64,000 nt of DNA. Origin: JALSNL01 sp036479585. GTDB lineage: Bacteria > Bacteroidota > Ignavibacteria > Ignavibacteriales > Melioribacteraceae. Position numbers and translations under genes: made by a program. Where the stretch lies: the NCBI GenBank assembly GCA_965224785.1, contig OZ245062.1, positions 3,844,001 to 3,908,000 of the forward strand. The letters run 5' to 3'. Every line of letters begins with the position of its first letter. The stretch's first letter is position 1. Shown here piece by piece: positions 1 to 10,900 of the stretch. The notes beneath the pieces were generated by a model. That model saw only the letters and a list, made by a program, of their open reading frames with translations. It had not been told where the DNA came from and did no database searches.

Positions 1-572
1 TGGATGGAACACTTACAGTTGTAGTTGGAGATGCAACCGGACATGGAATGAAGGCAGGAACAATGGTAATTACAACAAAAAGTTTATTTAATATTCTTGC
101 TCCAAATCCAGATATATTAACAACTTTTTCTGAAATATCAAGAGTAATAAAAGGGATGCAATTACACCAACTCTCGATGTGTTTGATCTTACTGAAAATT
201 AAAGGAGATCAGTTATTTATTTCATCTGCTGCAATGCCTCCAGCACTAATTTATAGGAAAAAGAATAATGCAATAGAAGAACTATTTATGAAAGGTATGC
301 CACTTGGAGCTATAAAAAATTTTCCATATTCTTTGAAAGAAAGTTTTTTAGAAAAAGGTGATACTATATTAATTCTAAGCGACGGTTTGCCCGAACTCAT
401 GAATAAGAAAAATGAAATGTACGGTTATGATAGAACCAAATCTGAGTTTCATTCAGTAGGAGAAAAAAAACCAGAAGAAATAGTTGATCATTTAAAGACA
501 TCAGCATCCCAGTGGGTAAATGGCAATAACCCAGATGATGATGTAACTTTTGTAGTTATAAAAGTTAAATAA
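1..572 (+). CDS. SpoIIE-family PP2C serine/threonine phosphatase, C-terminal part (5' end outside window)
   Basis: The reading frame is open from base 3, so the gene begins upstream of the window; an internal ATG at 48 is not the true start. The translation begins at the GDATGHG metal-binding motif and contains SDGLPEL and the closing PDDDVTFVVIKVK, all diagnostic of the SpoIIE/RsbU-type PP2C phosphatase fold. The visible ~190 residues match the C-terminal domains of the four downstream paralogues almost motif for motif, so this is the fifth member of the array. In this family the domain dephosphorylates anti-sigma-factor antagonists or similar serine/threonine-phosphorylated partners in the cytoplasm. 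The sensory half is not visible. The gap to the next gene is only about 40 bp. Confidence 0.9.
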   Translation, partial: DGTLTVVVGDATGHGMKAGTMVITTKSLFNILAPNPDILTTFSEISRVIKGMQLHQLSMCLILLKIKGDQLFISSAAMPPALIYRKKNNAIEELFMKGMPLGAIKNFPYSLKESFLEKGDTILILSDGLPELMNKKNEMYGYDRTKSEFHSVGEKKPEEIVDHLKTSASQWVNGNNPDDDVTFVVIKVK

Positions 573-617
573 CACTATTTAATTTATAATCTAATCAATT
601 CTAAAGGAATGATTAAA

Positions 618-3600
618 ATGCTTAAAAAGTTAATTCTTGTTTTAATATTATTTATAAGTCCGCAATTTCTTATTTCACAGGATGATAGTGGTACTCTGGT
701 TACTTTTACAGAAAAAGATGGAATTCCATCAAATACTATTACTGCTATTTTACAAGATCATCTCGGCTATATATGGATTGGTACCCTGAACGGGTTATTA
801 AAATATGATGGTTATAATTTTCATCGCGATGAATTAAAGGAATTTATGGATAGTTCCGCTTATAATCCAGGAATTGCTTGTCTATTTGAAGACTCTGAGC
901 TTAATCTGTGGATAGGTGTTGTTGGAGGAGTAGTAAAATATAACCGTGTAGAAGGGAAATATCATTTGTATAATTTGCATCAAGAATCGGATCTTGGGAC
1001 AGGTGTTCTAAAGTTTATAAGTGCAATTAATGAAGATACCCATGGAACAATATGGATGGGAATAAGTAATTTCAATGGATCACTAAATGAAGGCGGACTA
1101 GTATATATTGAAAAAGATACAAAAAAGATTAAAACATTTCGTGATGAAGGTGATTCAGTTGCAATAAAGAGTGTATATAATATTGAGATTGATGATGAAA
1201 GTAATATCTGGATGAGTGGGGAGGATGGACTTAGCAAAGTAAATAATAAATTAAAGAAATTGGAAAATATAAAGTTTGATAATAGCAGAATTAGTGGTTT
1301 TGACTCAGCTATTCTTATGGATTCTAATGGAATACTTTGGGGTTCCCAATATAGAGTAGGATTTGGAAGTTATAATCCTTCTGATGGAAGTGTAAAATTC
1401 TATCCATTCAATACTAAAAATAGTAATTCAATTTCCAGTAAAAATGTTAATTCTATTTTTCAAGATAAGGATGGGACTTTATGGTTGGGTACAGATAATG
1501 GTATTAATCACTTTACTCCTAAAACCGAGAAATTTAAAAGATACTTCTATGATGAAGGTTTAGATCAAAACTATACAGATAATATTGGAAGAATTGGACA
1601 TATTCTAAAGGATAAAAGTGGTTCCCTTTGGCTAGGTAGCTATGAAAAATTTATTCACAAATTTGATCCATCGAAAAAACTATTCCGATCTTACAAATAT
1701 ATTCCAGATAAATTAGAGAGTCTAAGTCCAGGTTGGATTTTCGGTCTTACAGAGGATAGCGAAAGTAATGTTTGGATTGGTGGTATAAGAACTAACTTTG
1801 CCAGTGGATTGACAAAGTATAATTCACAAACAAAAACAGTAACTCGAATCCAGGGGAAAAACAATTTTAATCCGGAGGTGGCAACTATTTATCAGGATAG
1901 CAAGCAAATAATTTGGATAGGAACCTTTTCAAGAGGACTGATGACATATGATCCCACAAATAATTCATTTACTAAATTTAGTGATAACTTTCAGGGAACG
2001 GAAAATATTCTAATGATAAATGACATTTTGGAAGATCATTTGTTAAACTTTTGGGTTGGTACTACTAATGGTTTATTTCTTTTGGATCGAACCAATAGAA
2101 AGATGTCACCGATTGATATTAAAGAAATTGGAGATAGCATTACCGGTACGATTAATATTCAGCATATTTTTGAAAATAGAAAGAAGGAATTGTGGATAGG
2201 TACATCTGTTGGTTTATATAAATATAACCGTGATAGAAAAACATTTAAACGCTACCGACATGATCCAAATGATTCTAACAGTTTAAGTGTAGATAACGTT
2301 GGACACATTTATGAAGATAAAGATGGAATTCTTTGGTTGGGAACCTGGTTGGGCGGATTAGATCGTTTTGATTCTGATGCCGAAACATTTACCCATTATA
2401 CAAGAGAAGATGGACTACCATCAAATAGTATACAAGGAATATTAGGTGATGAAGAGAACAATGCGTTATGGTTAAGTACATTTGAAGGGATATCCCGATT
2501 TGATTTACTTACCAAAGAATTTAGAAATTTTGATGCGAGTCATGGAGTGCAGGGTAAACAATTTACTAGAACTTCTGCATTGGAAACAACAAAGGGAGAA
2601 TTTATTTTTGGTGGTGCAGACGGAATTAATATATTTAAACCGGAGGATGTTCTAACAAATTTATTAGCCCCGGATATTCTTATAAGCGATTTTAAATTAT
2701 TTAATAAATCTGTTCCCATAAGTGATGATTCACCCCTTCAAAAACCTATTTATGATACCGAAAAAATAATTCTTGCCAGTGATGAAAATGACATCTCAAT
2801 TGATTTTTTAGCAACACATTATGTGGATCCATTACAAAATGAATACGCATATATGTTAGAGAATTATGAAAATGAGTGGAGATATGTAGGCAATTTACAT
2901 TCTGCCATTTACCCAAATCTTCCACCTGGAGAATATGTTTTTCATGTGAAAGCAGCAAACAATGCAGGTATTTGGAATCATGAAGGGAAAACTCTAGCAA
3001 TAACAATTCTTCATCCTTGGTGGCAAACAACATGGGCGTACATTGGTTATGGCTTACTGTTAATATTAGGAATAATTATTATTGACCGTTTTCAAAAAAG
3101 AAGATTGCTTGCTAAAGCAAAAGAGAGAATGGAAATTCAAAATGCTGAACATAGAGCAAAAACTGCAGAATTACAAGCACGTGTCGTTCAAGCAGAAAAT
3201 GATCGTAAATCTAAGGAGCTAGAAGAAGCTCGTCAATTACAGCTTTCAATGCTCCCTAAAGAATTACCGCAATTACCTAACTTAGATATTGCAGTTTATA
3301 TGCAGACTGCCACAGAAGTGGGCGGTGATTATTACGATTTTCATCTGGAAGCTGATGGCACCATAATAGCGGTTATTGGAGACGCAACCGGACATGGAAT
3401 GAAAGCCGGAACAATTGTTACCATAACCAAAAGTCTGTTCCATAGCTTAGCATCGGGTAAGGATATTCTATCTTCATTTGGAGAAATATCACGCGTAATT
3501 AAAGGGATGAAATTTCAACAACTTTCGATGTGCTTGATAATGTTGAAAATTAAAGATGATAAATTGTCAATTTCATCAGCAGCAATGCCGCCAGCACTTA

Positions 3601-3923
3601 TATATAGAAGCAAAAATAGAACTGTTGAAGAACTCGAGTTTCAAGGAATGCCTCTCGGTGCGATGAAAAACTTTCCATACCAGTTAAAAGAAACCAAGTT
3701 GCAAGCTGGAGATACTATATTTTTATTTAGTGATGGACTACCAGAACTGATGAACATGAAAAATAAAATGTACGGTTATGATAGAACAAAAAGTGAATTT
3801 CATTCAGTAGCAGAAAAAGAACCAGAAGAAATAATTGAACACTTAAAAAACTCAGCATCTCAGTGGGTCAATGGAAATGACCCGGATGATGATGTTACGT
3901 TTATGGTGATAAAAGTAAAGTGA
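618..3923 (+). CDS. Propeller sensor / SpoIIE-type PP2C phosphatase (exported sensor half)
   Basis: The protein has an N-terminal signal sequence (about residues 1-22) and a long run of two-component-regulator propeller repeats to about residue 700, with the recurrent IWIGT/LWLGT blade motif. A Y_Y_Y domain follows at roughly 740-805, then one membrane span near 808-828, a coiled coil rich in AETAELQA-type heptads, and a C-terminal SpoIIE phosphatase with GGDYYDF, GDATGHG, SDGLPEL and PDDDVTF metal-ligand motifs. The likely role is sensing a periplasmic or surface signal and dephosphorylating a cytoplasmic partner. An in-frame ATG at 609 exists, but AAAGGA at 603-608 abuts it directly; the ATG at 618 lies nine bases past that ribosome site and is preferred. 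The stop overlaps the start region of the next gene, so the two are probably co-transcribed. Confidence 0.9.
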   Translation: MLKKLILVLILFISPQFLISQDDSGTLVTFTEKDGIPSNTITAILQDHLGYIWIGTLNGLLKYDGYNFHRDELKEFMDSSAYNPGIACLFEDSELNLWIGVVGGVVKYNRVEGKYHLYNLHQESDLGTGVLKFISAINEDTHGTIWMGISNFNGSLNEGGLVYIEKDTKKIKTFRDEGDSVAIKSVYNIEIDDESNIWMSGEDGLSKVNNKLKKLENIKFDNSRISGFDSAILMDSNGILWGSQYRVGFGSYNPSDGSVKFYPFNTKNSNSISSKNVNSIFQDKDGTLWLGTDNGINHFTPKTEKFKRYFYDEGLDQNYTDNIGRIGHILKDKSGSLWLGSYEKFIHKFDPSKKLFRSYKYIPDKLESLSPGWIFGLTEDSESNVWIGGIRTNFASGLTKYNSQTKTVTRIQGKNNFNPEVATIYQDSKQIIWIGTFSRGLMTYDPTNNSFTKFSDNFQGTENILMINDILEDHLLNFWVGTTNGLFLLDRTNRKMSPIDIKEIGDSITGTINIQHIFENRKKELWIGTSVGLYKYNRDRKTFKRYRHDPNDSNSLSVDNVGHIYEDKDGILWLGTWLGGLDRFDSDAETFTHYTREDGLPSNSIQGILGDEENNALWLSTFEGISRFDLLTKEFRNFDASHGVQGKQFTRTSALETTKGEFIFGGADGINIFKPEDVLTNLLAPDILISDFKLFNKSVPISDDSPLQKPIYDTEKIILASDENDISIDFLATHYVDPLQNEYAYMLENYENEWRYVGNLHSAIYPNLPPGEYVFHVKAANNAGIWNHEGKTLAITILHPWWQTTWAYIGYGLLLILGIIIIDRFQKRRLLAKAKERMEIQNAEHRAKTAELQARVVQAENDRKSKELEEARQLQLSMLPKELPQLPNLDIAVYMQTATEVGGDYYDFHLEADGTIIAVIGDATGHGMKAGTIVTITKSLFHSLASGKDILSSFGEISRVIKGMKFQQLSMCLIMLKIKDDKLSISSAAMPPALIYRSKNRTVEELEFQGMPLGAMKNFPYQLKETKLQAGDTIFLFSDGLPELMNMKNKMYGYDRTKSEFHSVAEKEPEEIIEHLKNSASQWVNGNDPDDDVTFMVIKVK

Positions 3924-3928
3924 ATAAT

Positions 3929-6900
3929 ATGAAAACTAAAAAAGAAAAATTACTAAAAGAAACATACAATAAGTTTATACAAATCAGTCTTTCAGATTTT
4001 CCGATGAGAGGTATTGGGGAATTTATCGACCAAAAAGTTATGGGATATGGTACAACTGTTAGTGAGAAAGTACTAACTATTGATGGCTTTCGTGAATTGG
4101 TAAACAGACAAAGGGAACAAGGTAAAGATATAAAAATGACCTTTGAAACCACACCAGTAATTCTCCGAATGGCAAGCGATGGAAATTCAGCACTTTTTGT
4201 TGATGAATTTGTATTATCAATACATCTCGAAAATAATCCTATTGAACTATTTTTACGCCTTTCTACCATCTTAGAATACCGTGATAAAAAATGGATTGTA
4301 ATTCATTGGCATGGTTCAAAACCGGAATATGAAGAGGGAGAAACAGACACTTGGCATATAAATGAATGGAAACAGAAAACAGAAGAGTTGGAGAGATTGG
4401 TTGATGAAAAAACCGCTGACTTGGAAATTAAAAACCGTGAACTGGAAATTGAAGCTGCACTTGAGAGAGTACGAGCAAGAACAATGGGAATGCAAAATAG
4501 TGAAGAGTTACCAGTGGTTGCAAATCTATTATTTTTGCAGATTCAATCATTGGGAATTCCCACATGGAGTGCTGGATATAATAACTTATCCACAGACAAA
4601 AGAACCGCTGAATGCTGGATGAGTAGTGAGGGGGCGATTCAAGATCCTTTTACACTTGTCTTTAATGATGAGGCGTCTTTTATAGAACAATATAATTTTT
4701 TCCAAAGTGATGAAAATTTTCTGGTTCAAGAGCTGCATGGAAAGGCACTGGGAAAGCACTATGCTTATATGAAGACGATTCCCAAAATTGGGGAAGTTAT
4801 CATCGAGCTCGAGAAGTCCGGTATTTCACTGCCTTCTTATCAAATCAATCATCTGTGTAAGTTTGAGCAAGGTTATCTTTTATTTATTTCGTATGAGCCA
4901 GTACCTGAAGCACATGAGATTTTTATACGATTTACCAAAGTATTTGAACAGACATACACTCGTTTCTTGGATCTGCAAAAAGCAGAAACTCAAGCCCGTG
5001 AAGCACAGATTGAAGTAGCATTGGAACGAGTAAGAGCTAGATCTATGGCAATGCATAAAAGTGAAGAACTAGCGGATCTTTCTCTTGAATTGGTAAAGCA
5101 GGTGCAGACTTTAGGAGTAGCCACATGGTTTTGTGCATTCAATATTTATGATGATGATCCAAAAGGTTCATTGGAATGGGGTAGTAATGGTTATGGTACA
5201 TTTCCTAAATACAGAACTCCGAGAGAAGGTGTTTTCCTCCGCTATTATGAAGCTGGGCAAAGTGGAGAATCACTTTTCATCAATGAAATCAGCGAGAACG
5301 AATGTCCGGGACATTATGAATATTTATGCAGTTTGCCTGGTGTGGGAGAGCAGCTACTTAAAATGAAAGATGCAGGCATTCCTTTTCCTACTTCACAAAT
5401 TGACCATGTAGCCTTTTTAAAATATGGTTATATCCTTTTCATAACATTTGAACTCGCTCTAGAAGCACATGATATTTTTAAACGTTTTGCAAAAGTTTTT
5501 GAACAAAGCTACACCCGTTTTCTTGATCTGCAAAAAGCAGAAGCACAATCAAGAGAGGGAAAAATACAACTGGCTCTTGAAAGGGTTCGTATGGTAGCTC
5601 TGAGCCTTACTAAATCGGAAGAGATGTTAAATGTGGCCCAAGCTCTTTATGAGCAACTTCTGACTCTTGGATTTCCCAATATTCGCAATGCTATCATTGA
5701 TATAAATAATGGAGATGATGATACTTTTACTGATTATGACTACTCTCATGAGATGTTAGGTACTATTACGCAAATGTCATATCACGATGACCCGACTTTA
5801 GAGGGACAATTTAAAAAAATGGCAACAACAACCAATGATTTTTTTGAACTGGTGCTTGAAGATAAAGAATTAAAAGATCTGATAGCCATGAGAATAAAAA
5901 ATGGAGAAGATGAAGACCCCAGATTACTTAACACTGAGATACTCACTTATAACCTTTACTCGTTTGGTAACGGTGCCATTGGAATTTCCTATTTTGGTGT
6001 ATTGAGCCTTGAGGAAAAATCTACCTTAAACCGTTTCAGTAATGTTTTCACTTTTGCATACAAGCGATATAATGATCTTGCTACAGCTGAGGCACGTGCA
6101 AGGGAAGTACAAATAGAATTGTCTCTTGAGCGAATTCGTGTACAGGCTTTGGCAATGAAGGAATCACCAGATTTGCTCGATATTGTGGTTACAATGAGAA
6201 CTGAGTTTGTTGCTTTGGGACACGAAGCACATTATTTTTGGCATATGCGGTGGCAGCCCGAAATATACGAGAAAGCTATGACATCAGGGGATGGCACACG
6301 TGTCGGGATGGTAATGGATCTGCCGCGAGGATTTCACGGAAATCCTGCAATGATAGAGTGGGAGAAGAATAACGAACCAGTAGCTGTTTTTCCTTACGAT
6401 GCTGATGGAGCAATTGACTACGTTGATAAGATGATTAAAACGGGAGATTTTCATAAGATTGACCACAATGCCCTGGGGCCTGATGATATCCGAGCAATTG
6501 GAGGTTTAACTTTCATAATGGCACGCACTACTCACGGTGAAATAGGATACAGCCTTCCCGGTGTTGTAACCAATCCACCTACTGAAGACCTTGCAACCCT
6601 AGTTCGCTTCGCTGTTGCATTTGATCTTGCCTATAGACGATTTGAAGATTTGAAGGAGGCGGAAGCACAGGCAAAGGAAGCACAAATTGAAGCTGCACTT
6701 GAGAGGGTACGTTCTAAAGCAATGGCAATGCACAAAAGTAATGACCTAACCTCAGCTGTTGCTACTTTATTTGAAGAACTAAAAAGGCTTGATCTCAAAA
6801 CCATACGCTTAGGAATTGGTATTTTTCATGATTTTAAAACGAAAAAGGTAGATGTGTGGACAACATCTTCAGATGATAATAATGATTCGGTACATTTATC

Positions 6901-7984
6901 AGGAGATGAAGCACTTGAGGGGCATCCTTTGTTAGATGGCATATATGACGCGTGGCAGAATCAACATGATTTTTCCTATGTCCTCGAGGGAAAAGATTTA
7001 TTAGATTACTATAATGTTGCGGCTGATTCAAATCTTCCTGTTCAGGCTCCGGAAGTGAATTCTGAAATTGATACACAGTATTACCATGTTGTTAATTTCC
7101 CAGCCGGAGGACTTTTTGCATTCCAAGAAAGTGAGTTTACAACAGAAGCAAAACAATTGATGAGACGATTTGCAGATGTATTTCATCTTACATTTATTCG
7201 TCATCTTGATCTTAAAAGTGCCGAAGCTCAAAACAAAATTATTCAAGCAGAAAATGAACGTAAAACGGAAGAGCTTGAAGAGGCAAGGGAGTTACAGCTT
7301 TCCATGCTTCCAAAAGAGCTACCGCAATTACCAAATTTAGATATTGCTGTTTACATGCAAACAGCTACAGAAGTTGGCGGAGATTATTACGATTTTCATG
7401 TTGAAGATGATGGAACTTTAATAGCGGTTATTGGTGATGCGACCGGGCACGGGCTTAAAGCCGGAACAATTGTTACCATAACCAAAAGTCTATTCCACAG
7501 TTTGGCTGATGGGGGAGACATTCTTTCTTCATTCTCAGAAATATCACGAGTGATAAAAGGAATGAACTTCCGCCAACTATCTATGTGTTTAATAATGATG
7601 GAAATTAAAGGTAATCAGTTATCCATTTCATCAGCAGCAATGCCACCTGCTTTCATCTACAGAAAGAAAGATAAATCAGTTGAAGAATTATCGTTTCAAG
7701 GAATGCCACTCGGTGCTATGAAAAATTTTCCATATCAGTTAATAGAAACCAAGTTGCAAGCTGGAGATACTATGTTTTTATTTAGTGATGGACTACCAGA
7801 ACTGATGAATGGACAGAATGAAATGTACGGATACGACAAAACCAAAACCGAGTTTCAATCAGTTGGTGAAAAAAATCCGGAAGAAATAGTAAACTATTTT
7901 AAAAACTCAGCATCGGATTGGGCTGATGGTAATGCACCTGACGATGACGTTACTTTTGTAGTTATTAAAATGAATAGGAATTAA
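3929..7984 (+). CDS. Soluble SpoIIE-type PP2C phosphatase with NTF2-like domain and five tandem sensor modules
   Basis: No signal peptide or membrane span is apparent, so this paralogue is probably cytoplasmic. Residues ~1-140 resemble a SnoaL/NTF2-like domain (calcium/calmodulin kinase II association or ketosteroid isomerase fold). Five modules of ~180-190 residues follow, each opening with an A-LERVR---MAM--S-EL helix, at about residues 173, 363, 550, 731 and 923. A short coiled coil then leads to the SpoIIE phosphatase from about residue 1,110, with GGDYYDF, GDATGHG, SDGLPEL and PDDDVTF intact. The modules look GAF-like and resemble parts of Bacteroidota sensor kinases; their ligands are unknown. 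A GTG at 3920 overlaps the upstream stop; the ATG at 3929 is an equal or better start. The overlap implies translation coupled to the preceding sensor. Confidence 0.85.
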   Translation: MKTKKEKLLKETYNKFIQISLSDFPMRGIGEFIDQKVMGYGTTVSEKVLTIDGFRELVNRQREQGKDIKMTFETTPVILRMASDGNSALFVDEFVLSIHLENNPIELFLRLSTILEYRDKKWIVIHWHGSKPEYEEGETDTWHINEWKQKTEELERLVDEKTADLEIKNRELEIEAALERVRARTMGMQNSEELPVVANLLFLQIQSLGIPTWSAGYNNLSTDKRTAECWMSSEGAIQDPFTLVFNDEASFIEQYNFFQSDENFLVQELHGKALGKHYAYMKTIPKIGEVIIELEKSGISLPSYQINHLCKFEQGYLLFISYEPVPEAHEIFIRFTKVFEQTYTRFLDLQKAETQAREAQIEVALERVRARSMAMHKSEELADLSLELVKQVQTLGVATWFCAFNIYDDDPKGSLEWGSNGYGTFPKYRTPREGVFLRYYEAGQSGESLFINEISENECPGHYEYLCSLPGVGEQLLKMKDAGIPFPTSQIDHVAFLKYGYILFITFELALEAHDIFKRFAKVFEQSYTRFLDLQKAEAQSREGKIQLALERVRMVALSLTKSEEMLNVAQALYEQLLTLGFPNIRNAIIDINNGDDDTFTDYDYSHEMLGTITQMSYHDDPTLEGQFKKMATTTNDFFELVLEDKELKDLIAMRIKNGEDEDPRLLNTEILTYNLYSFGNGAIGISYFGVLSLEEKSTLNRFSNVFTFAYKRYNDLATAEARAREVQIELSLERIRVQALAMKESPDLLDIVVTMRTEFVALGHEAHYFWHMRWQPEIYEKAMTSGDGTRVGMVMDLPRGFHGNPAMIEWEKNNEPVAVFPYDADGAIDYVDKMIKTGDFHKIDHNALGPDDIRAIGGLTFIMARTTHGEIGYSLPGVVTNPPTEDLATLVRFAVAFDLAYRRFEDLKEAEAQAKEAQIEAALERVRSKAMAMHKSNDLTSAVATLFEELKRLDLKTIRLGIGIFHDFKTKKVDVWTTSSDDNNDSVHLSGDEALEGHPLLDGIYDAWQNQHDFSYVLEGKDLLDYYNVAADSNLPVQAPEVNSEIDTQYYHVVNFPAGGLFAFQESEFTTEAKQLMRRFADVFHLTFIRHLDLKSAEAQNKIIQAENERKTEELEEARELQLSMLPKELPQLPNLDIAVYMQTATEVGGDYYDFHVEDDGTLIAVIGDATGHGLKAGTIVTITKSLFHSLADGGDILSSFSEISRVIKGMNFRQLSMCLIMMEIKGNQLSISSAAMPPAFIYRKKDKSVEELSFQGMPLGAMKNFPYQLIETKLQAGDTMFLFSDGLPELMNGQNEMYGYDKTKTEFQSVGEKNPEEIVNYFKNSASDWADGNAPDDDVTFVVIKMNRN

Positions 7985-7995
7985 TAAATTTTATT

Positions 7996-10900
7996 ATGAA
8001 TATAAAAATTAAAAATAAAATTTTAGCACTACTATTATTGAATTTATCAATCTGTTTTAGTAACCAAGATTTTGCAAGCAACAAAGAAAGCGGAAAACCT
8101 TTTATAAATTATTACAGCCCTAAGATTTACAAATCTAGCGCCAGAAATTGGGGTATTGCACAGGATTCTAGAGGTGTCATGTATTTTGCAAATGAGTCTG
8201 GTGTATTAGAATATGATGGGCATTATTGGCGAAAGATTAGAGTTCCCCAGGATTATATGGTAAGGTCTATTTCAATAGATGAAAGAGATAAAATTTATGT
8301 TTGTGCCGATACAGATTTTGGTTATTTAGAATCTGATACAAAAGGCGAATTACAATATGTTTCATTACTCCCATTTTTAGAAAAGAAATACCAAAGTTTT
8401 GGTGAAGTATCAGATGTAAAAACAATTGATAATTATGCTTATTTCAAGACAAGGGATAAAATTTTTAGATGGGATGGTAATAATTTTACTGTTTGGGATT
8501 CAGTATTTTCTTTTAATCTGTTCAATATAAATGATAAGATTTATTCAAGAAATGAAGGTATTGGTTTAATGATGATTGAAGGTGATGAATTAAAACTAGT
8601 GCCAGATGGAGATTATTTTGCAAACATAGGTGTAGTTGGTATGCTACCTTATGGAACAAGTAAAGGTGATATTGATTCTGTCTTAATTCTGACTTATGAA
8701 CACGGACTTTTCTTATACGATTATAATAAATTTTCCCCATTTGAAACAGAAACTGATGAATATTTAATTGAAAATCAAATTTCTAACGCTACGGAAACAT
8801 TTAACGGGAATTATGCTTTTGCCACTCAGCGAGGAGGCGTTGTAATAATTAATAAACATGGAAAATTGATAAAAATTATTGATGAAAAATCCGGATTACA
8901 AACAAATGTATGTTTTAATATTTTCAATGATAAGAATGGAGGACTTTGGCTCACAACTGAATATGGAATAAATCATATTATAGAACCAAGCTCATTATCA
9001 TCATTTCAAAACAGTGGTGAATTAAAGAATATAACTAATTCAATTTATCGTTTTAACAATAGAATTTATGCTGCTACTCAACTTGGTCCTATGATTCTGA
9101 AAAGTAATAATGGAGGCTTTCAACTCTTAAAAGGAAGTAATCAACCTTCGTATGTTTTTGCTGAATTTAATGATAAACTTCTTATTGGCACAGGTTCAGG
9201 AACTTTTGTTATTGAAAATAGATCAATCACCAAAAGAATAATAAATGGAACTACTACATCTATTTTAGTATCTGATTATTATCCGGACAGAATATATATT
9301 GGTACTTACTATGGCTTTTCAGTATTGGAAAAAAAGGGGGACAAGTTTAAAGTAGTTTATGAGAAAAATTTACCAGACGAAGTTATAAATATAATTGAAG
9401 AAGATGGTAGTTTATGGATAAATGGATTCTTCCCCGGCTTAATAAGTGTTACAGGCAACCTAAATGAATTCTCAAGTGGATCAGATAAAAATATAACTTA
9501 TGAATCTTTTAATAATTCCAATGGACTTGCCGGCAATGTTTTGTCAATAGGTAAAATTGATGATACTTGTTTTTTCAATACTAACGAAGGTGTTTATTCT
9601 TACGACAAAATGGCAAAAACCTTCAAGAAATTTTCATTATTTGGTGAAGTTTTGTCTGATACAACAAAAGAAGTATCTTTAATTGCTAACGGTAGAAACA
9701 AATCAATTTGGATTTTAGCTTATTTGCAAGGGGAACCTGTTATGGGAACTGCCTCACTACAGCCTGATGGGAACTATAATTGGAAGCCAATACCTGAATT
9801 ATCATTACTTGATCTGTCTGCAGTTGTATCAATTTATCCGGATAAAGACCCTTTGACCGGAAACGAAAAACTATGGCTCAATACTGAAGAGGGGTTGGTA
9901 TTGTATGATCCATCAATTGAACCTAATACTCTTAGTAATTATTCAACTTTAATCAGAAAGGTCGCCACTAAACGGGATTCAATAATTTATTTTGGAGCGA
10001 ATAATTTTGAAGTTGATGGTACAATGGAGATAGCATATTCAAAAAATGATATGATATTTGAATATTCAACTACTCACTATGACAAGCCGAACTCAACATA
10101 TTTCAAGACGTTTCTTGAGGGAGACGAAGAGGAGTGGTCTAGTTGGGGTTTGGAAACAAAAAAGGAATATACTAATCTTTCTCATGGGGATTATGTCTTC
10201 AAATTAAAAGCCAAAAATCTCTATGGCATTGAAAGTGATTTGGCAAGTTATAGTTTTACAGTATTAGCTCCCTGGTATTTCTCTTGGTGGGCTTATATTC
10301 TTTATACTTTTTTTATAGGTGGTACATTATTCTCAATTAGGAAGTTCGAGCTAAATAGAAGAGATAAGGACAACAGAATTAGAGTAAGCGAATTAAAAGC
10401 TGAAACTGCTGAACTTCAAGCTAAAGCTGTAGAAGCACAAGCAAGAGTTATGCAAGCTGAAAATGAACGAAAATCCCAAGAACTTGAAGAAGCCCGAAAA
10501 TTACAACTTTCAATGCTGCCAAAAAAACTTCCAGAGCTTCCTAATTTGGAAATTGCGGTTTACATGAAAACAGCAACTGAAGTTGGCGGTGATTATTATG
10601 ATTTTCATGTTGGAATGGATGGAACTTTAACTGCTGTAATTGGGGATGCAACCGGACACGGACTAAATGCCGGAACAGTTGTAACTGCAACAAAAAGTCT
10701 GTTCAACACTCACGCAAATAATCCAGATATTCTTTTTACGTTTTCAGAAATGAATCGTGTATTAAAGGGAATGAAATTACGAATGCTTTCAATGTGTTTG
10801 AACATTTTGAAAATAAAAGGAAATCAACTAACAATTTCTTCTGCCGGAATTCCGCCCGCTCTAATTTATAGAAGTACAACAAATGAAATAGAGGAATTTT

